From Tubulanus polymorphus (lineage: Eukaryota; Nemertea; Palaeonemertea; Tubulaniformes; Tubulanidae), in assembly GCF_964204645.1 (NCBI RefSeq), contig NC_134027.1, forward strand, positions 353,501 through 417,500: 64,000 nucleotides of DNA, written 5' to 3'. Every line of letters starts with the position of its first letter. Within the stretch, counting starts at the first letter, position 1. The position numbers and the translations under genes are program-made. Positions 11,701 to 22,851 of the stretch are shown here, one piece after another. A model generated the notes under the pieces. That model saw only the letters and a list, made by a program, of their open reading frames with translations, was not told the origin of the DNA and did not search any database.

Positions 11701-14700
11701 TGAAAGATTCTCTGACTCTGCTGGGAGGAGTTGAGGACACTTCCGGCCAGGATGTATCCGGTCTCACCGGACTGAAACACGATTTAACGACGGTCATGCA
11801 GGAACTCATGTCCGGATCGCTATCGACGGAGAAAGTCGAACAACTGAAGTCAGTAACACGTGACATACTGACCAGTCTCTCCGAGCAGCGGCAAGCGAGT
11901 TCGATATCGGAGTTCGTCGATTCGTCGCTGTTCGAGGCGCGCAACGAGGTGGAACACGTGACGTCACTGGATCACGTGCAGAGCGATGAAATCACGGATC
12001 TGGTAAAGGACACGTTACAGCGAGCTCTTAGCGATATAAAACGTAGTAAATCCAGCGTAGATCGAGTCCTTATCGAACGTCTCATAGACAACACTTTAGA
12101 TAAAGTAGTTAAAGATATCAAAAAAGAAAATCTCAGTTTCTCAAGTCTCAGCAATCTCACTGTAAAAATATCGAAATCACACGATAACGTGAAAAGAGCG
12201 GCTTCCGCCGGTGAGATAAACATCAAGAAAAAACGGTCGTCGTCGTCGACTTCGATGAGAGCGAATAAATTCGTGAAGGCGCTTCTATCTAAAGTGGTGA
12301 CCGACGTGAAACGCGGACGCGTCAGTAACGAGGACCTCATCGAGATGGCCACCGAACTTTATCGTCAAGATGGCGGTCAATTGAAAGCGATGGATTCCTT
12401 CACCGATCTCACGAATATCAACAACTTCATACAGAGCACGCTGAACACGTGTCTGTCGCAGTTATCGGCTCAAATGTCTGAGCAGATAGTGGCTGATGTA
12501 TTGGACCAGGCGGTACAATCACCGCACTCCTCGCTCACCGATATCGTCGAACGAGAAGATAAAATCCCGTACATAATGGCGCTACAGACGTTCATAGATA
12601 AAGTATTATCGGGAGCGGCGGTGGACGTGAAAAACGAGTCGGAATCATCTATAGTCATCACTGACCCGGACGTGACGACGAAAGATTCGAAATCAGTGTC
12701 GTCCGACGTTCTGGATATATTCCTCGGTAGTATCATGCACGAAGCTGTGAACTCGGTTGAACTGGAAGAAGCGAGCGTCAGTGTACGGGATATGATGACC
12801 GGGAAATCGAGTTCGACCAGCGTTCAAAATTTCATCGAAGCCTTGCTCAGTAAAACTAAACTGACCATAAAACGATCTTCGCAAATGAGCGTCGATGACG
12901 TAGCGACGGATGTGACGTCGGCAGTTCTGGCGACGATAGACGAATCACGTGACTCGAGATCGGTGACGCCGCGTCGGGCGAGCGATAGCACCCTGGCGGC
13001 GAAATCTACAACACCGATAGATGGCGCTAGTACCACTCCTCCAACAACAACCACTCCAACTAAAATAGAAACAACTGGAGTAATTAAAACGAGTGTTGAA
13101 TTACGACAGTCACGGTCAACTCCAGCCACGTCTGCTGATAGCGCAGACGTCGAACCGACCGCTGCTGAAAACGGAATTAAATGTTCTTCGGTCAACTATC
13201 TAGAAAATCGCCAGGCTTCACCTCAACGCCACCAAGCGACGCCTCCTATAACTAACGATAGCGACTTGAGCGACGCAGCCAGCGATAACCCGGATGATGA
13301 CGTCACGATAACTCCTACTTTGCATAATAAGAAAATCGATATCGATCAGGAGATGATGAGTCCGGTTTTGGCGGCCATTTCTAATATGCGTTTTACAACT
13401 TTAAAGCGTCAATGCGACTCGCAAAGTAGCGCTAAATTCTCTTTTACAAATCTCATTAACCCGGAACTAGCGCGTATCAAAGGTCTTCAAACCGACTCTG
13501 AAGTCGGTCTAAGGAAACAGTTACTGAAAACGGCGATGAATAGTCCTAGTTACCACCCGGGTCCCGGAAGCCCGGTATATATACCGGCTTCCGGTTCAGA
13601 TTCTGACCAATCAGAACCTGACGAGATCGATGAAAGTTCCTCGGAGGACGATGAGCAGGAAGAAGTAATGAATGTTGTCGATAGCGTGGTCGCCATGGAG
13701 CTTCCCAACTATGACGACATCGAAGCGCCCCCTAGTGTCGAAAGTTTGAACGAGAAAGCGGAAGAAGAGGTAGTCAGTAGGAAGAAGTCGAGTATTGGAG
13801 AACGACTGTCGCTGAAATCATCGGTTCATTCAGACGGGAGTTCATCATCGAGGCAGCCCCAGTCGAAGAGTTCGGGAACATCAACGGGAAAACTAACTTC
13901 TGTTCGATCGAAACTATCGTCATCGTCAGGAAGCGAGGCGCGACGCAAACCGTCCTCGTCATCCTCCTCCTCCTCGGCACACCGTCAGAGTAAAACTACT
14001 GCAAGTACAAGTGGAAGTTTGTGTAAACAGACATCATCAGCGCACAGTAAAACCCGCCAATCAACATCGTCCGTTAATACCAGCAGCGGCAGCAGACTGA
14101 AAACTAAAGTGTCCAGATCTAGTTCTTCTGGTAAAACTAAACCAGCAGCACCTGCAGCGAAAACTTCGTCCACGACCAGCAGTAAAAAGAGCAGCACAAA
14201 AAGCGTCAATAAATCCAGTATCAGTAAAACAACTTCATCGACATCAGCAGCTACAGCAGCAGCAGCTGTAGCTGCCTCTGTTAAATCGAGCTCTATTGAT
14301 AAATCAGCCTCCACTAAAAGTCTCGATCGTAATAAAAGTTCGTCGCGTTTAGTCGTGCTATCACCGAGTAAAACAGTATCGGGAAGCCTCAGCGGAGGAG
14401 CATCATCGCCGGTGCGTAAAACACCATCAGGAGATTTACAACAACAACAACCAGTGACCTCGCGTCGGAGGACACCGACCAGCGAGACCCGAATAGCAGC
14501 TGACGACCCGCAGCCTCGCGAGGTCGATACGAACTTCGTGTTCGACGATAGCGACCTCACATCTCAAAGTTCTAAAGATAGTCTAAAACAAGACCAGGTT
14601 TCATCTTTGAAAGAAGGTGATGTTGTCGAGGTTCGCTCAAGGGACGGATCACTGTCCAGTTTAGTGAAGGTACGATCTAGAGACAGTCAGACTACACCAG

Positions 14701-14810
14701 GGGACGCCAGCTCGCAGACGAGTATCGGGGGTCGTTACGTCAGCGGCAAGAAAACCAGTAGCAGAATCAGTAACTTATTGAGAACGAGTCAAAGTGATAA
14801 AAGTAATTAA
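8743..14810 (+). CDS. FSIP2: FSIP2-like fibrous sheath-interacting protein
   Basis: Two exons, 8743-9369 and 10317-14810 (stop TAA), joined in phase 0, give about 1,706 residues. Residues 41-135 match the N-terminal block of vertebrate FSIP2, a fibrous-sheath component of the sperm tail: LPMVPS, CTTNLCE, DLTDPG, LHDQHLK, GFITADGKVLCTL and FNKYRQYL. Residues from about 135 to 380 form a long charged Arg/Glu/Lys coiled coil. A middle section repeats amphipathic helices of the type FxxxLLSKxxxDVK (for example near 12277, 12586 and 12829), reminiscent of the helical repeats of FSIP2 and AKAP-like proteins. The last third is Ser/Thr/Lys-rich and low-complexity. The protein is about a quarter as long as human FSIP2 (about 6,900 residues). 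The ATG at 8743 is used because the in-frame sequence upstream lacks another ATG. Confidence 0.85.
9642..10147. mobile_element. Fold-back (long inverted repeat) DNA element in the FSIP2-like intron
   Basis: The arms at about 9642-9842 and 9949-10147 are reverse complements of roughly 200 bp with a few mismatches and small indels. The outer end is CTACTGTCTGTCACAC on the left and its complement on the right; the inner end is around gcattacgcgagcgtatgct. The spacer is about 100 bp. No transposase frame and no clear target-site duplication were found, so this is a non-autonomous fold-back or MITE-like copy. Confidence 0.85.
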
Positions 14811-14843
14811 ATCATTCCGAGTCAAACTCTGTAAGAATTTTGA

Positions 14844-14849
14844 AATAAA
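14844..14849 (+). promoter_or_regulatory. Poly(A) signal of the FSIP2-like gene
   Basis: AATAAA 33 bases after the TAA stop. Together with NICN1 ending at 15569 on the other strand, it implies a very short 3' UTR and convergent transcription. Confidence 0.6.
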
Positions 14850-15568
14850 TATCTTCTTGTCAACTTCAACAATACGGAGTCATAGTGCGAATATCAGGAC
14901 GACGTAGGTAACCCCAGGAGAGTTGATTCCTAGGGAGTGGATTGCTTGTTCCTTATTCCATTATCCACTCTAATTCACTGGGGTGATGTTGATAGGAGAG
15001 TTCCATACTGTTAGGGAACAACGGCGTACTATACTACAGAGTCCACTTCCACAGTTCCGAGTTAAGATTTCACTCTGAGTTTACTCATTGAAAATGAACT
15101 AACCCTAACTCAGAGTTAACTCTAACTCACAACTGTGGAACTGGGCCCAGGGTTGTTTGGTATCTCCCGAAGCGGGTCTTCAGACGTACTCCGATCTGCA
15201 ATACACGTGTATACACGGGTAACAAATCACTGGATCTTAAATTCACCAATTGTCTTCCTCGAAATTAGACAGTCACAGAATAAATCAGAGGTGTACTGAT
15301 AGTTAACTGTATATGTACCATGGGCACGGACGTGGGTAGGAGGCGGTGGGCGCTGGCGTGGGTACGAGAGGTCTGGAATGAACTACCGGTGTGATAGAAC
15401 GGGAATAAGAGTTTGATAATCGTTTTAGAAACGGAAGGTTTATAACCCAGTCAAACAACACAATTCAAATACAATTAAAACATTACTATATTGTACACAG
15501 TATTTGGTATAAATGAATGAAAACGGACGGAAAACAAGAAAACTGTGATGAGATGAAACACGTTGAGT
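14850..15568. other. Spacer between convergent FSIP2-like and NICN1 genes
   Basis: About 0.7 kb without coding signal. It holds one palindromic element (15041-15150) and the presumed NICN1 3' UTR on the minus strand. No strong AATAAA for NICN1 was found on the minus strand. Confidence 0.5.
15041..15150. repeat. Palindromic element with CCACAGTT ends
   Basis: Left end ttccacagttccgagttaag and right end taactcacaactgtggaact are imperfect reverse complements. An inner inverted repeat (aactctgagtt-like/aactcagagtta) gives a fold of about 100 bp. The ends share the core of the hairpin at 7851 and of the arrays near 26.7 and 27.9 kb. Confidence 0.65.
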
Positions 15569-18500
15569 TCAGGTGTATGATAGTAGATTAATCTCATAGC
15601 TTCCATCAACCTAAAAATAAAAATCAGTCTCCTAAATTAAACAGCTTCAGAATAAACATTCAGAACTGGGTCCAGGTATCTTCAACTTACATCATATCTT
15701 CCTAATGATGAACTAGTTTGACTCATTCCAGACTGTTCAGCGAGGACCCACAGTTTCTGTAAACCCTGTGATATTATATCAACTGATGCCAAACCCTGAA
15801 AAAAACACATCACAACTCGTTTAATATCAGTTACACATTTGTGATTCCATAGTTTCTAGTTTCAGTTTGATTTCTAGAATCAGTTCATTTAGAGTCAGTT
15901 TTAAATGAGAATTTTGGAAAGTGCGCGCATAGTTAAATCTAACGACTGAACTGAATATCAGCGAACCCTCAATATCCGAGATAAAATTAAATCTTATTTC
16001 CTGAATTCTATTTTTACCTCAATTGATTCCATTTTCTTGTGAGTTTCTTTTAGTTTATCATCAGTTTTACAATCTCCATCTCCTAGATCTAAACTTTTTA
16101 ATATCCAAGCCGGTAATTCAATATCACTTTCATTCTGAAATACACAAATACACAAATTTTTAGATTTTGAACAAAATGATTAAGAGAATCTTTTTGTATT
16201 CTCGACCCAGTTTGATAGTTCACTGTTTCATTTACCTGGAGACTTGTGCGATAGATTTTAATATCTTCGATTTTAAACTCTTTCCAAACTGGTGACGGCT
16301 GTTGGAGAATAAAGCGCAATCCAATCGTGTTATTCATATCAAATAAAAACTGAAAAGTAAAATATTTCATCAATTTACTTTTAAATCAAAGTTTGAGACC
16401 AGGGCCCGGTTTCACGAAAAAGTTTAAGCCTAAAACAGTTTAGTTTGAATAAACCATTTTACAGTTGCTAGCCGCCATTTTGTTAGGGTACTTTTGTCCC
16501 GTATTGTTGGGTCATTTTTTTCTCTTTTTTAAAAACTATCCGTGATGTGTATTGTATCATATTTCATCTGTCGATGGATGGATTTTGACAACTTCAGCAA
16601 CATTCAAACCGCGTGAATCTCTAGTTTTCAGTTATGTTAAAATCATTTCTCAAATTTACAACAATGCGACATGAGAGCGACATAAAAATCGGTGGTCAGT
16701 TTTTGACGTGCGCATAGAAATCCAGGGTACTGAACTTTGAAGTTCGTTATTTTCAGAAATAATTTTCTAAAAAATCCAAACATTTCAAGCACTGTGCGCA
16801 TAAACGCCCCCTTTTAGGTGAACTTTGAAATTTTAAGATATCTTGCCTAGTTTTTTTCCTATGGCACTTTAACTGCAGCGCGTGTATTGTCATTCCGAGA
16901 TTCGGCGCTGTTTTCTTTGCGTGTATTTCAGTATATGGGAGTTTTTTCTTCATTTTCACTACACTTGTCTCTACGGAAAATGGTTTTAATTGTTGGTACG
17001 AGTATCAGGTTTAAATATCACGTCGTTTATGCAATATAATAGATCGGAGACGTTAGAGATGTTGGGGTTTAAGGGATTTTTCTGACCAGTTTTAGCAGCG
17101 AGACTGAGCGGCATTTTGATCACGCATTCGAAGTTGCGCGCGGGAAGAGAATATGTGGGCCTATATTGAGATGGAAGAAGAAAAGAAATATAGCACTCAA
17201 AATCGAGTATGATGACCATTTAAATCAGTAGTCTATCAATAAATTTACATAAAAATCTACTGAAATTAGATGGATGGAGAAGTGGTCAAAAAGCTGGACA
17301 AATGGGGTGGGGCAAATATTCAGCTACTTTCTATGAATACTTTCTATTAAGTACACTCAAGATTGATTAGATTGGGATGAAAATATAGGAAAACGTTTTC
17401 TTGTTTTGGTGGTGAAATATCAAGTATCAAGTTCGAATGTCAGACGCAGGTGATAAAATGTAAAAAGTGACATCTACCATCACAAAAACGCAAGAAGTGT
17501 GTGGATTGCATTTACAACAAAAGAGTGATATTTCTTGGGTGCATGTACGTAAGCCTCTGCCTGCCGTAAAAGCGGTTACCATTACAGTCATTACGAACTA
17601 GCGCCGGAGAACGGAATACAGTATTAATGCCGTAATATTTAAACCTGATACTCGTACCAACAATTAAAACCATTTTCCGTAGAGACAAGTGTAGTGAAAA
17701 TGAAGAAATAACACTCATATACTGAAATACACGCAAAGAAAACAGCGCCGAATCTCGGAATGACAATACACGCGCTGCAGTTAAAGTGCCATAGGAAAAA
17801 AACTAGGCAAGATATCTTAAAATTTCAAAGTTCACCTAAAAGGGGGTGTTTATGCGCACAGTGCTTGAAATGTTTGGATTTTTTAGAAAATTATTTCTGA
17901 AAATAACGAACTTCAAAGTTCAGTACCCTGGATTTCTATGCGCACGTCAAAAACTGACCACCGATTTTTATGTCGCTCTCATGTCGCATTGTTGTAAATT
18001 TGAGAAATGATTTTAACATAACTGAAAACTAGAGATTCATGCGGTTTGAATGTTGCTGAAGTTGTCAAAATCCATCCATCGACAGATGAAATATGATACA
18101 ACACACATCACGGATAGTTTTTAAAAAAGAGAAAAAAATGACCCAACAATACGGGACAAAAGTACCCTAACAAAATGGCGGCTAGCAACTGTAAAATGGT
18201 TTATTGTTGTCTTCATTGAAAACATGAAGTAACCATTAGCAATTACACCAAAAATTTGAGTTTAAATTTTTTGTGAAACTGGGCCAAGCAGTAGAAATAC
18301 CACTGAGCAGCACATGGACAACTGGGTTCAGTTGACCAACATTTGCTTCAACGTATAAAAACTGTGAATCAGAATGGTTAACTCACAGACTCCTGTTGAA
18401 TATTGCTACCCTACTTATAAACAACGTCTATAAATCTACCTGTTTTTGTTTTATGTGGAAATAGTCTTGCGCACCAGTTTCACAATGAGCATCGGGCATC

Positions 18501-19548
18501 AGCTGCAATTTATCCACAACTGTTTTCCACGAGCTATCTAAAATTAGGTAAGACATGTCATTCTATTAACAACTCAGTAATGTGATTGAGTTGGATCAAT
18601 ACAGATTGAATACTTTACCAGCATCGATATTATTAGAAGTTTTCTCTTTTGCTTTAATAGTTAGAAATGCTGTGTAATAATTCTTGAAATGAATTTCTCC
18701 AACCTTGAAAATATGAATACATCAATCACTACTGAATCACAGGTAAGATAAGGGGAGTGGGGAGAGTGATAGAGACTGAATCACAGGTAAGATAAGGAGA
18801 GTGGGGAGAGTGATAGAGACTGAATCACAGGTAAGATAAGGGGAGTGGGGAGAGTGATAGAGACTGAATCACAGGTAAGATAAGGGGAGTGGGGAGAGTG
18901 ATAGAGACTGAATCACAGGTAAGATAAGGGGAGTGGGGAGAGTGATAGAGACTGAATCACAGGTAAGATAAGGGGAGTGGGGAGAGTGATAGAGACTGAA
19001 TCACAGGTAAGATAAGGGGAGTGGGGAGAGTGATAGAGACTGAATCACAGGTAAGATAAGGGGAGTGGGGAGAGTGATAGAGACTGAATCACAGGTAAGA
19101 TAAGGGGAGTGGGGAGAGTGATAGAGACTGAATCACAGGTAAGATAACTGGGGAGAGGGGAGAGTGATAGAGACTGAATCACAGGTAAGATAAGGGGAGA
19201 GGGGAGAGTGATAGAGACTGAATCACAGGTAAGATAAGGGGAGTGGGGAGAGTGATAGAGGCCACACTGGTCACTGCAATATCTAACAATTAACATCAAT
19301 CTAACAATTAACATTAATTAACATCAATAGTTGAAAATATTTCATTATTATTGAAGAGGTGAACCCGGCTTCCGGCGGCATCGGCAAGCGAGGATAAGAG
19401 AGATTCTCGATGTTTTTACCTCAGTTTTCAGCACGTTAGGAAATTTCACATCAATAACTGATGAGCCACTGCGTAATTCCGTTTTATAATCTCCGATTTT
19501 TATTGTTACCGGGTTTTTAATTATAGCATTAATGTTTTTAGAAGCCAT
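15569..19548 (-). CDS. NICN1: Nicolin-1 (NICN1), tubulin polyglutamylase complex subunit
   Basis: Seven exons on the minus strand, 5' to 3': 19548-19420, 18703-18619, 18537-18440, 16349-16236, 16134-16018, 15795-15691 and 15610-15569 (stop TGA). All phases agree and give 229 residues (human 213). Matches to human NICN1 run the whole length: VIDVKFPNV, HFKNYYTAFL, LMPDAHCETGAQDY, FILQQPSPVW and the C-terminus VDGSYEINLLSYT. Nicolin-1 belongs to the TTLL1-containing complex that polyglutamylates tubulin of cilia, flagella and neurons. It has no catalytic domain of its own; its fold is galectin-like. Intron 3 carries a nested transposon and intron 1 a 44-bp minisatellite. The ATG at 19548 starts the conserved N-terminus. 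Confidence 0.95.
16402..18285. mobile_element. Outer MITE-like element with GGGCCCGGTTTCAC ends, holding a nested insertion
   Basis: Left end gggcccggtttcacgaaaaa (16402) and right end ttttttgtgaaactgggcc (to 18285) are terminal inverted repeats. The same ends delimit a short, uninterrupted relative at 51521-51629. The interior is almost entirely taken up by the fold-back element at 16448-18205. The whole lies inside NICN1 intron 3. Confidence 0.7.
16448..18205. mobile_element. Fold-back DNA element with about 575-bp inverted arms
   Basis: Arms at about 16448-17022 and 17631-18205 are reverse complements with scattered differences. The outer end includes aaaccattttacagttgcta and the next bases gccgccattttg; the inner end is near ggtttaaatatcacg. 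The centre of about 600 bp shows no transposase. The open frames at 16753-16959, 16986-17219 and 17512-17766 are products of the arms or centre and not recognisable genes. It sits inside the element bounded by 16402 and 18285. Confidence 0.9.
18732..19260. repeat. Minisatellite, 44-bp unit x12
   Basis: Twelve near-identical head-to-tail copies of a 44-bp unit with the words actgaatcacaggtaagata and aggggagtggggagagtgat. Two units near 19150 differ (ggggagagggg). The array lies in NICN1 intron 1. On the plus strand each unit contains CAGGTAAGA, a perfect 5' splice consensus, but NICN1 is read from the minus strand. Confidence 0.95.
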
Positions 19549-20300
19549 TATTTACGAGTTATTTCACCCAATAAAATCCCGTAAATATTGCCCGGCTGGT
19601 GCTGCCATCTCCTATAAACACGGCCTGAGTACAAATTCAATCCACACACACACGTACCACAGCCAGTTTCATTTTCCATTTAGCAATAAATATAAATAGA
19701 TTTGAATTAGCTGTGACTTAGTTTTGAATGGATATTTGGTAAATTTGCTGATGATATGTTGACTTGAATTACCCAGAACCGAGTTCAGTACTTAAGTTAA
19801 GAGAATGAATTATTTTATGCTGCTTTAGTTCGTGAAAATATATAAAATTAGTCACTTTTTAACGAGCGAACTTACAATTCAATATCAATTCTGTAAGTTT
19901 ATTGCCCAATTTCAAACGTATTCGGCCGCCCGAAATGAGAAATGCTTGTGTTTTCATGATACGAATAAAGCAATATCACGAAACAGTGATAAATTATATC
20001 ACGAGACAATGTGATAAGTAGTATTTGGTACGCACGTACGCCCACCGACATACTTGGTACTAAGTGATTGGGTTTTCCCCGTCACGCCACTGGTTACGGC
20101 GTAGAATTCTGCGCTGTAAGCTGTGTAGTAAGCTATTTTCTTCTTGAAAACGAAAGTCGGATGAATCCAAGAACAGACTGAAAGCGGTGGCGACAGAGTG
20201 AGAACGGAATATTATAAAGCAATCAACATTTTCACAACGGAACCCTCGATCCGAAAGACCCTGGGAACGTGGGTTCGATGTCTAATTTGATCGAGGAGAG
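19549..20300. promoter_or_regulatory. Shared head-to-head promoter region (NICN1 and the Lys/Glu-rich gene)
   Basis: The start codons of NICN1 (minus, 19548) and the next gene (plus, 20301) are 752 bp apart and divergent, with no other gene between them. A common or bidirectional promoter is inferred from this geometry. I did not identify a specific TATA box or factor site. Confidence 0.45.
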
Positions 20301-22639
20301 ATGTTGATGAGTGCTGTGACGACACGTCGAATACGCGGTATACTGCACAGTAACCTACATCTAGTCGAAAACGAAACTGAACCAGAGCACTTACCAAAAG
20401 GAGATCAGGATCCGGCGGAATGGGACGTTGAGGTTAGTACAGTGCAACGGGTGCCCTGATTAAACAACTGTTGAATTTATTAAACAATATGTGGTAGGGT
20501 CAGGTCAACTGAAAGATCACAATTGTGGGCCCACCGAATCTACCAATTTGTTACGGCAACTAATGTCTTCTTGCAGTGCCACCCTTTTCTATTTTGACAA
20601 AATTGGGCAAAAACGGGCTCAATATATTTTGAGGGTCTCACAAGAATAATCTAGTCTTGATTTTAATGTTTTACTTTAATTTGCAGGTAAAAAGAAATGT
20701 TTATCCTTATTTTGCAGGTAAAGAAATCAATCATTGATTATCTGTTAATCAATTATATCTAACCATTAATAGATAATTAGATTATTATATTCAATTGTTT
20801 TATAGAATGTTTAAGAGAAGTTTGCAAATGGTAATAGAAATATTGATACTATCACATGGATCTGCGTGAATTGTTGCTATTTGGTGTCATCCTGTTTTGG
20901 GTATCCTCACTTCATGGCTGGGTACTGTTTGGTAATGGCATTTATGGCATTGGTGTATTTGGCATGGTCCTGCTATGCATGGACCTGTTTGGTATGGATG
21001 ACTTTTTGTTGATTCTATCTTTGTAGCATTGTGTTTGCCATGGCCTTACCAGTATTTGTGGTTTTTGTCCTATTGGTCTTAAGTTTAAGCTGTGACTATT
21101 CAACCTGTCCCTGGAGTCTGAACTCTAGTTTTGGTAAAACACCTTGGGCCAGTTGCATAGTCACAGCTTATACTTAGAACCAGTCTAAGACCAACTATAG
21201 CCAATCTAACAACATAAAACCAGTCTTAAGATTTAAGACTACTGTTGAAGTTAAGTCATGACTGTGCAACCAGCCCCTTGGGTCTAAACTCTGGTTTATA
21301 AGTGATTGTTCATTGGGAATTAATAAAGCTTTATATAACCATTAACATCTACTGATTAATCATTTCACTGTCAATGAATATTCAATAATTAATTCAATGT
21401 TTTTAATTGTTTTCAGGCTATACATCCAAACAAAGACAGCGCAGAGAGGAAATAGGTAACAGACGAGAGCAATTTGATATATTGACAGGCATCAAACTGG
21501 AAGAGCTTAAAGAAGTTACCAAACAAGAGCAACCAAAAGAGACAAAAGGCCTAGGTGCCAAACCAAAGCAGCTAAAAGAGAGTAAAGCTGCCAAACCTAA
21601 AAAGGCAAAAGGCGTAGGTGCCAAACCAAAGCAGCTAAAAGAAAGTGAAGCTGCCAAACCTAAAGAGGCAAAAGAGATTGAAGCTGCCAAACCAAAAAAG
21701 GCAAAAGGCGTAGGTGCCAAACCAAAGCAGCTAAAAGAAAGTGAAGCTGCCAAACCAAAGCAGCTAAAAGAAAGTGAAGCTGCCAAACCAAAGCAGCTAA
21801 AAGAAAGTGAAGCTGCCAAACCAAAAGAAGCAAAAGAGACTGAAGCTGCCAAACCCAAAGAGGCAAAAGAGATTGAAGCTGCCAAACCAAAAGAGGCAAA
21901 AGAGACTGAAGCTGCCAAACCTAAAGAGGCAAAAGAGATTGAATCTGCCAAACCAATAGAGGCTGAAGCTGCCAAACCTAAAGAGGCAAAAGAGACTGAA
22001 GCTGCCAAACTAAAAAAGGCAAAGGAGACTGAAGCTGCCAAACCAAAAGAGGCAAAAGAGACTGAAGCTGTCAAACCAAAAGAGGCAAAAGAGACTGAAG
22101 CTGCCAAACCTAAAGAGGCAAAAGAGATTGAATCTGCCAAACCAATAGAGGCTGAAGCTGCCAAACCTAAAGAGGCAAAAGAGACTGAAGCTGCCAAACT
22201 AAAAAAGGCAAAGGAGACTGAAGCTGCCAAACCAAAAGAGGCAAAAGAGACTGAAGCTGTCAAACCTCAAGAGGCAAAAGAGACTGAAGTTGTCAAACCA
22301 AAAGAAGCAAAAGAGACTGAAGCTGCCAAACCAAAAGAGACAAAGGAGATTGAAGCTGCCAAACCTAAAGAGGCAAAAGAGACTGAAGCTGCCAAACCTA
22401 AAGAGGCAAAAGAGACTAAGGCTGCCAAACCAAAAAAGGCAAAAGAGATTGAAGCTGTCAAACCAAAAAAGGCAAAAGAGACTAAGGCTGCCAAACCAAA
22501 AAAGGCAAAAGAGACTGAAGCTGCCAAACCAAAAGAATCTAAAGGTGTAGGTGCCAAACCAAAGCAGGCAATAAAGACAGATTCTACCAAACAAAAGAAT
22601 TCTGAATATGTATCTACAAAAACGGGTACAGAAAATTAA
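20301..22639 (+). CDS. Lys/Glu/Ala-rich repeat protein of unknown function
   Basis: Exons 20301-20432, 20687-20717 (a 31-nt microexon) and 21417-22639 (TAA). The exon phases (0, then 1) fit only if the microexon is included, which supports the model. An in-frame stop at 20273 makes the ATG at 20301 the first possible start. About 461 residues. The N-terminal 90 residues are ordinary (for example DQDPAEWDVE, VYPYFAGYTSKQRQRREE). The rest is about 30 imperfect copies of an 11-residue unit KPKEAKETEAA, giving a highly charged, presumably disordered or single-helix protein. I do not recognise the family; resemblance to neurofilament or MARCKS-like tails is compositional only. The last exon also contains a possible internal donor (22541/22542) that would join in phase to the next gene (see findings). 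Confidence 0.6.
21146..21277. mobile_element. MITE-like palindromic element
   Basis: Left end gggccagttgcatagtcaca and right end tcatgactgtgcaaccagcc are imperfect inverted repeats around about 90 bp that is itself partly self-complementary. It lies in the intron before the last exon of the Lys/Glu-rich gene. Confidence 0.6.
21540..22560 (+). repeat. Coding minisatellite, 33-bp units
   Basis: About 30 copies of a 33-bp unit such as gctgccaaaccaaaagaggc plus aaaagagactgaa, with some 24-bp shortened copies and one higher-order duplication (21945-22075 resembles 22125-22255). The unit is a multiple of three, so copy-number change keeps the frame. The long minus-strand frames over it are by-products. 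Confidence 0.95.
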
Positions 22640-22851
22640 TATGTTACTCAAAGAGATCTCTATTTACACCACTGGATCATGAACTAGTTCTTTAGATTCG
22701 TTTCCAATTTGGGATCCTGTTTTACAGAAGTCTAATAGTTTGGAGACAATTTTAAAGTAACGTTAACCTTTTAATTTCAGTAGATCCAACCATCAGAAAT
22801 CAAACATCATCTCTGATTCATCATCCACAGAGTTATTCAACTATTTCAACA

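Noticed and set aside
10518-14560. Minus-strand frames of 88-199 residues under the FSIP2-like exon
   Set aside because: Shadows of a long coding exon with strong similarity on the plus strand.
21418-22651. Long minus-strand frames rich in Ala, Ser, Phe and Leu over the Lys/Glu-rich exon
   Set aside because: Reverse complement of a coding minisatellite whose unit is a multiple of three; the plus strand has the spliced, phased gene.
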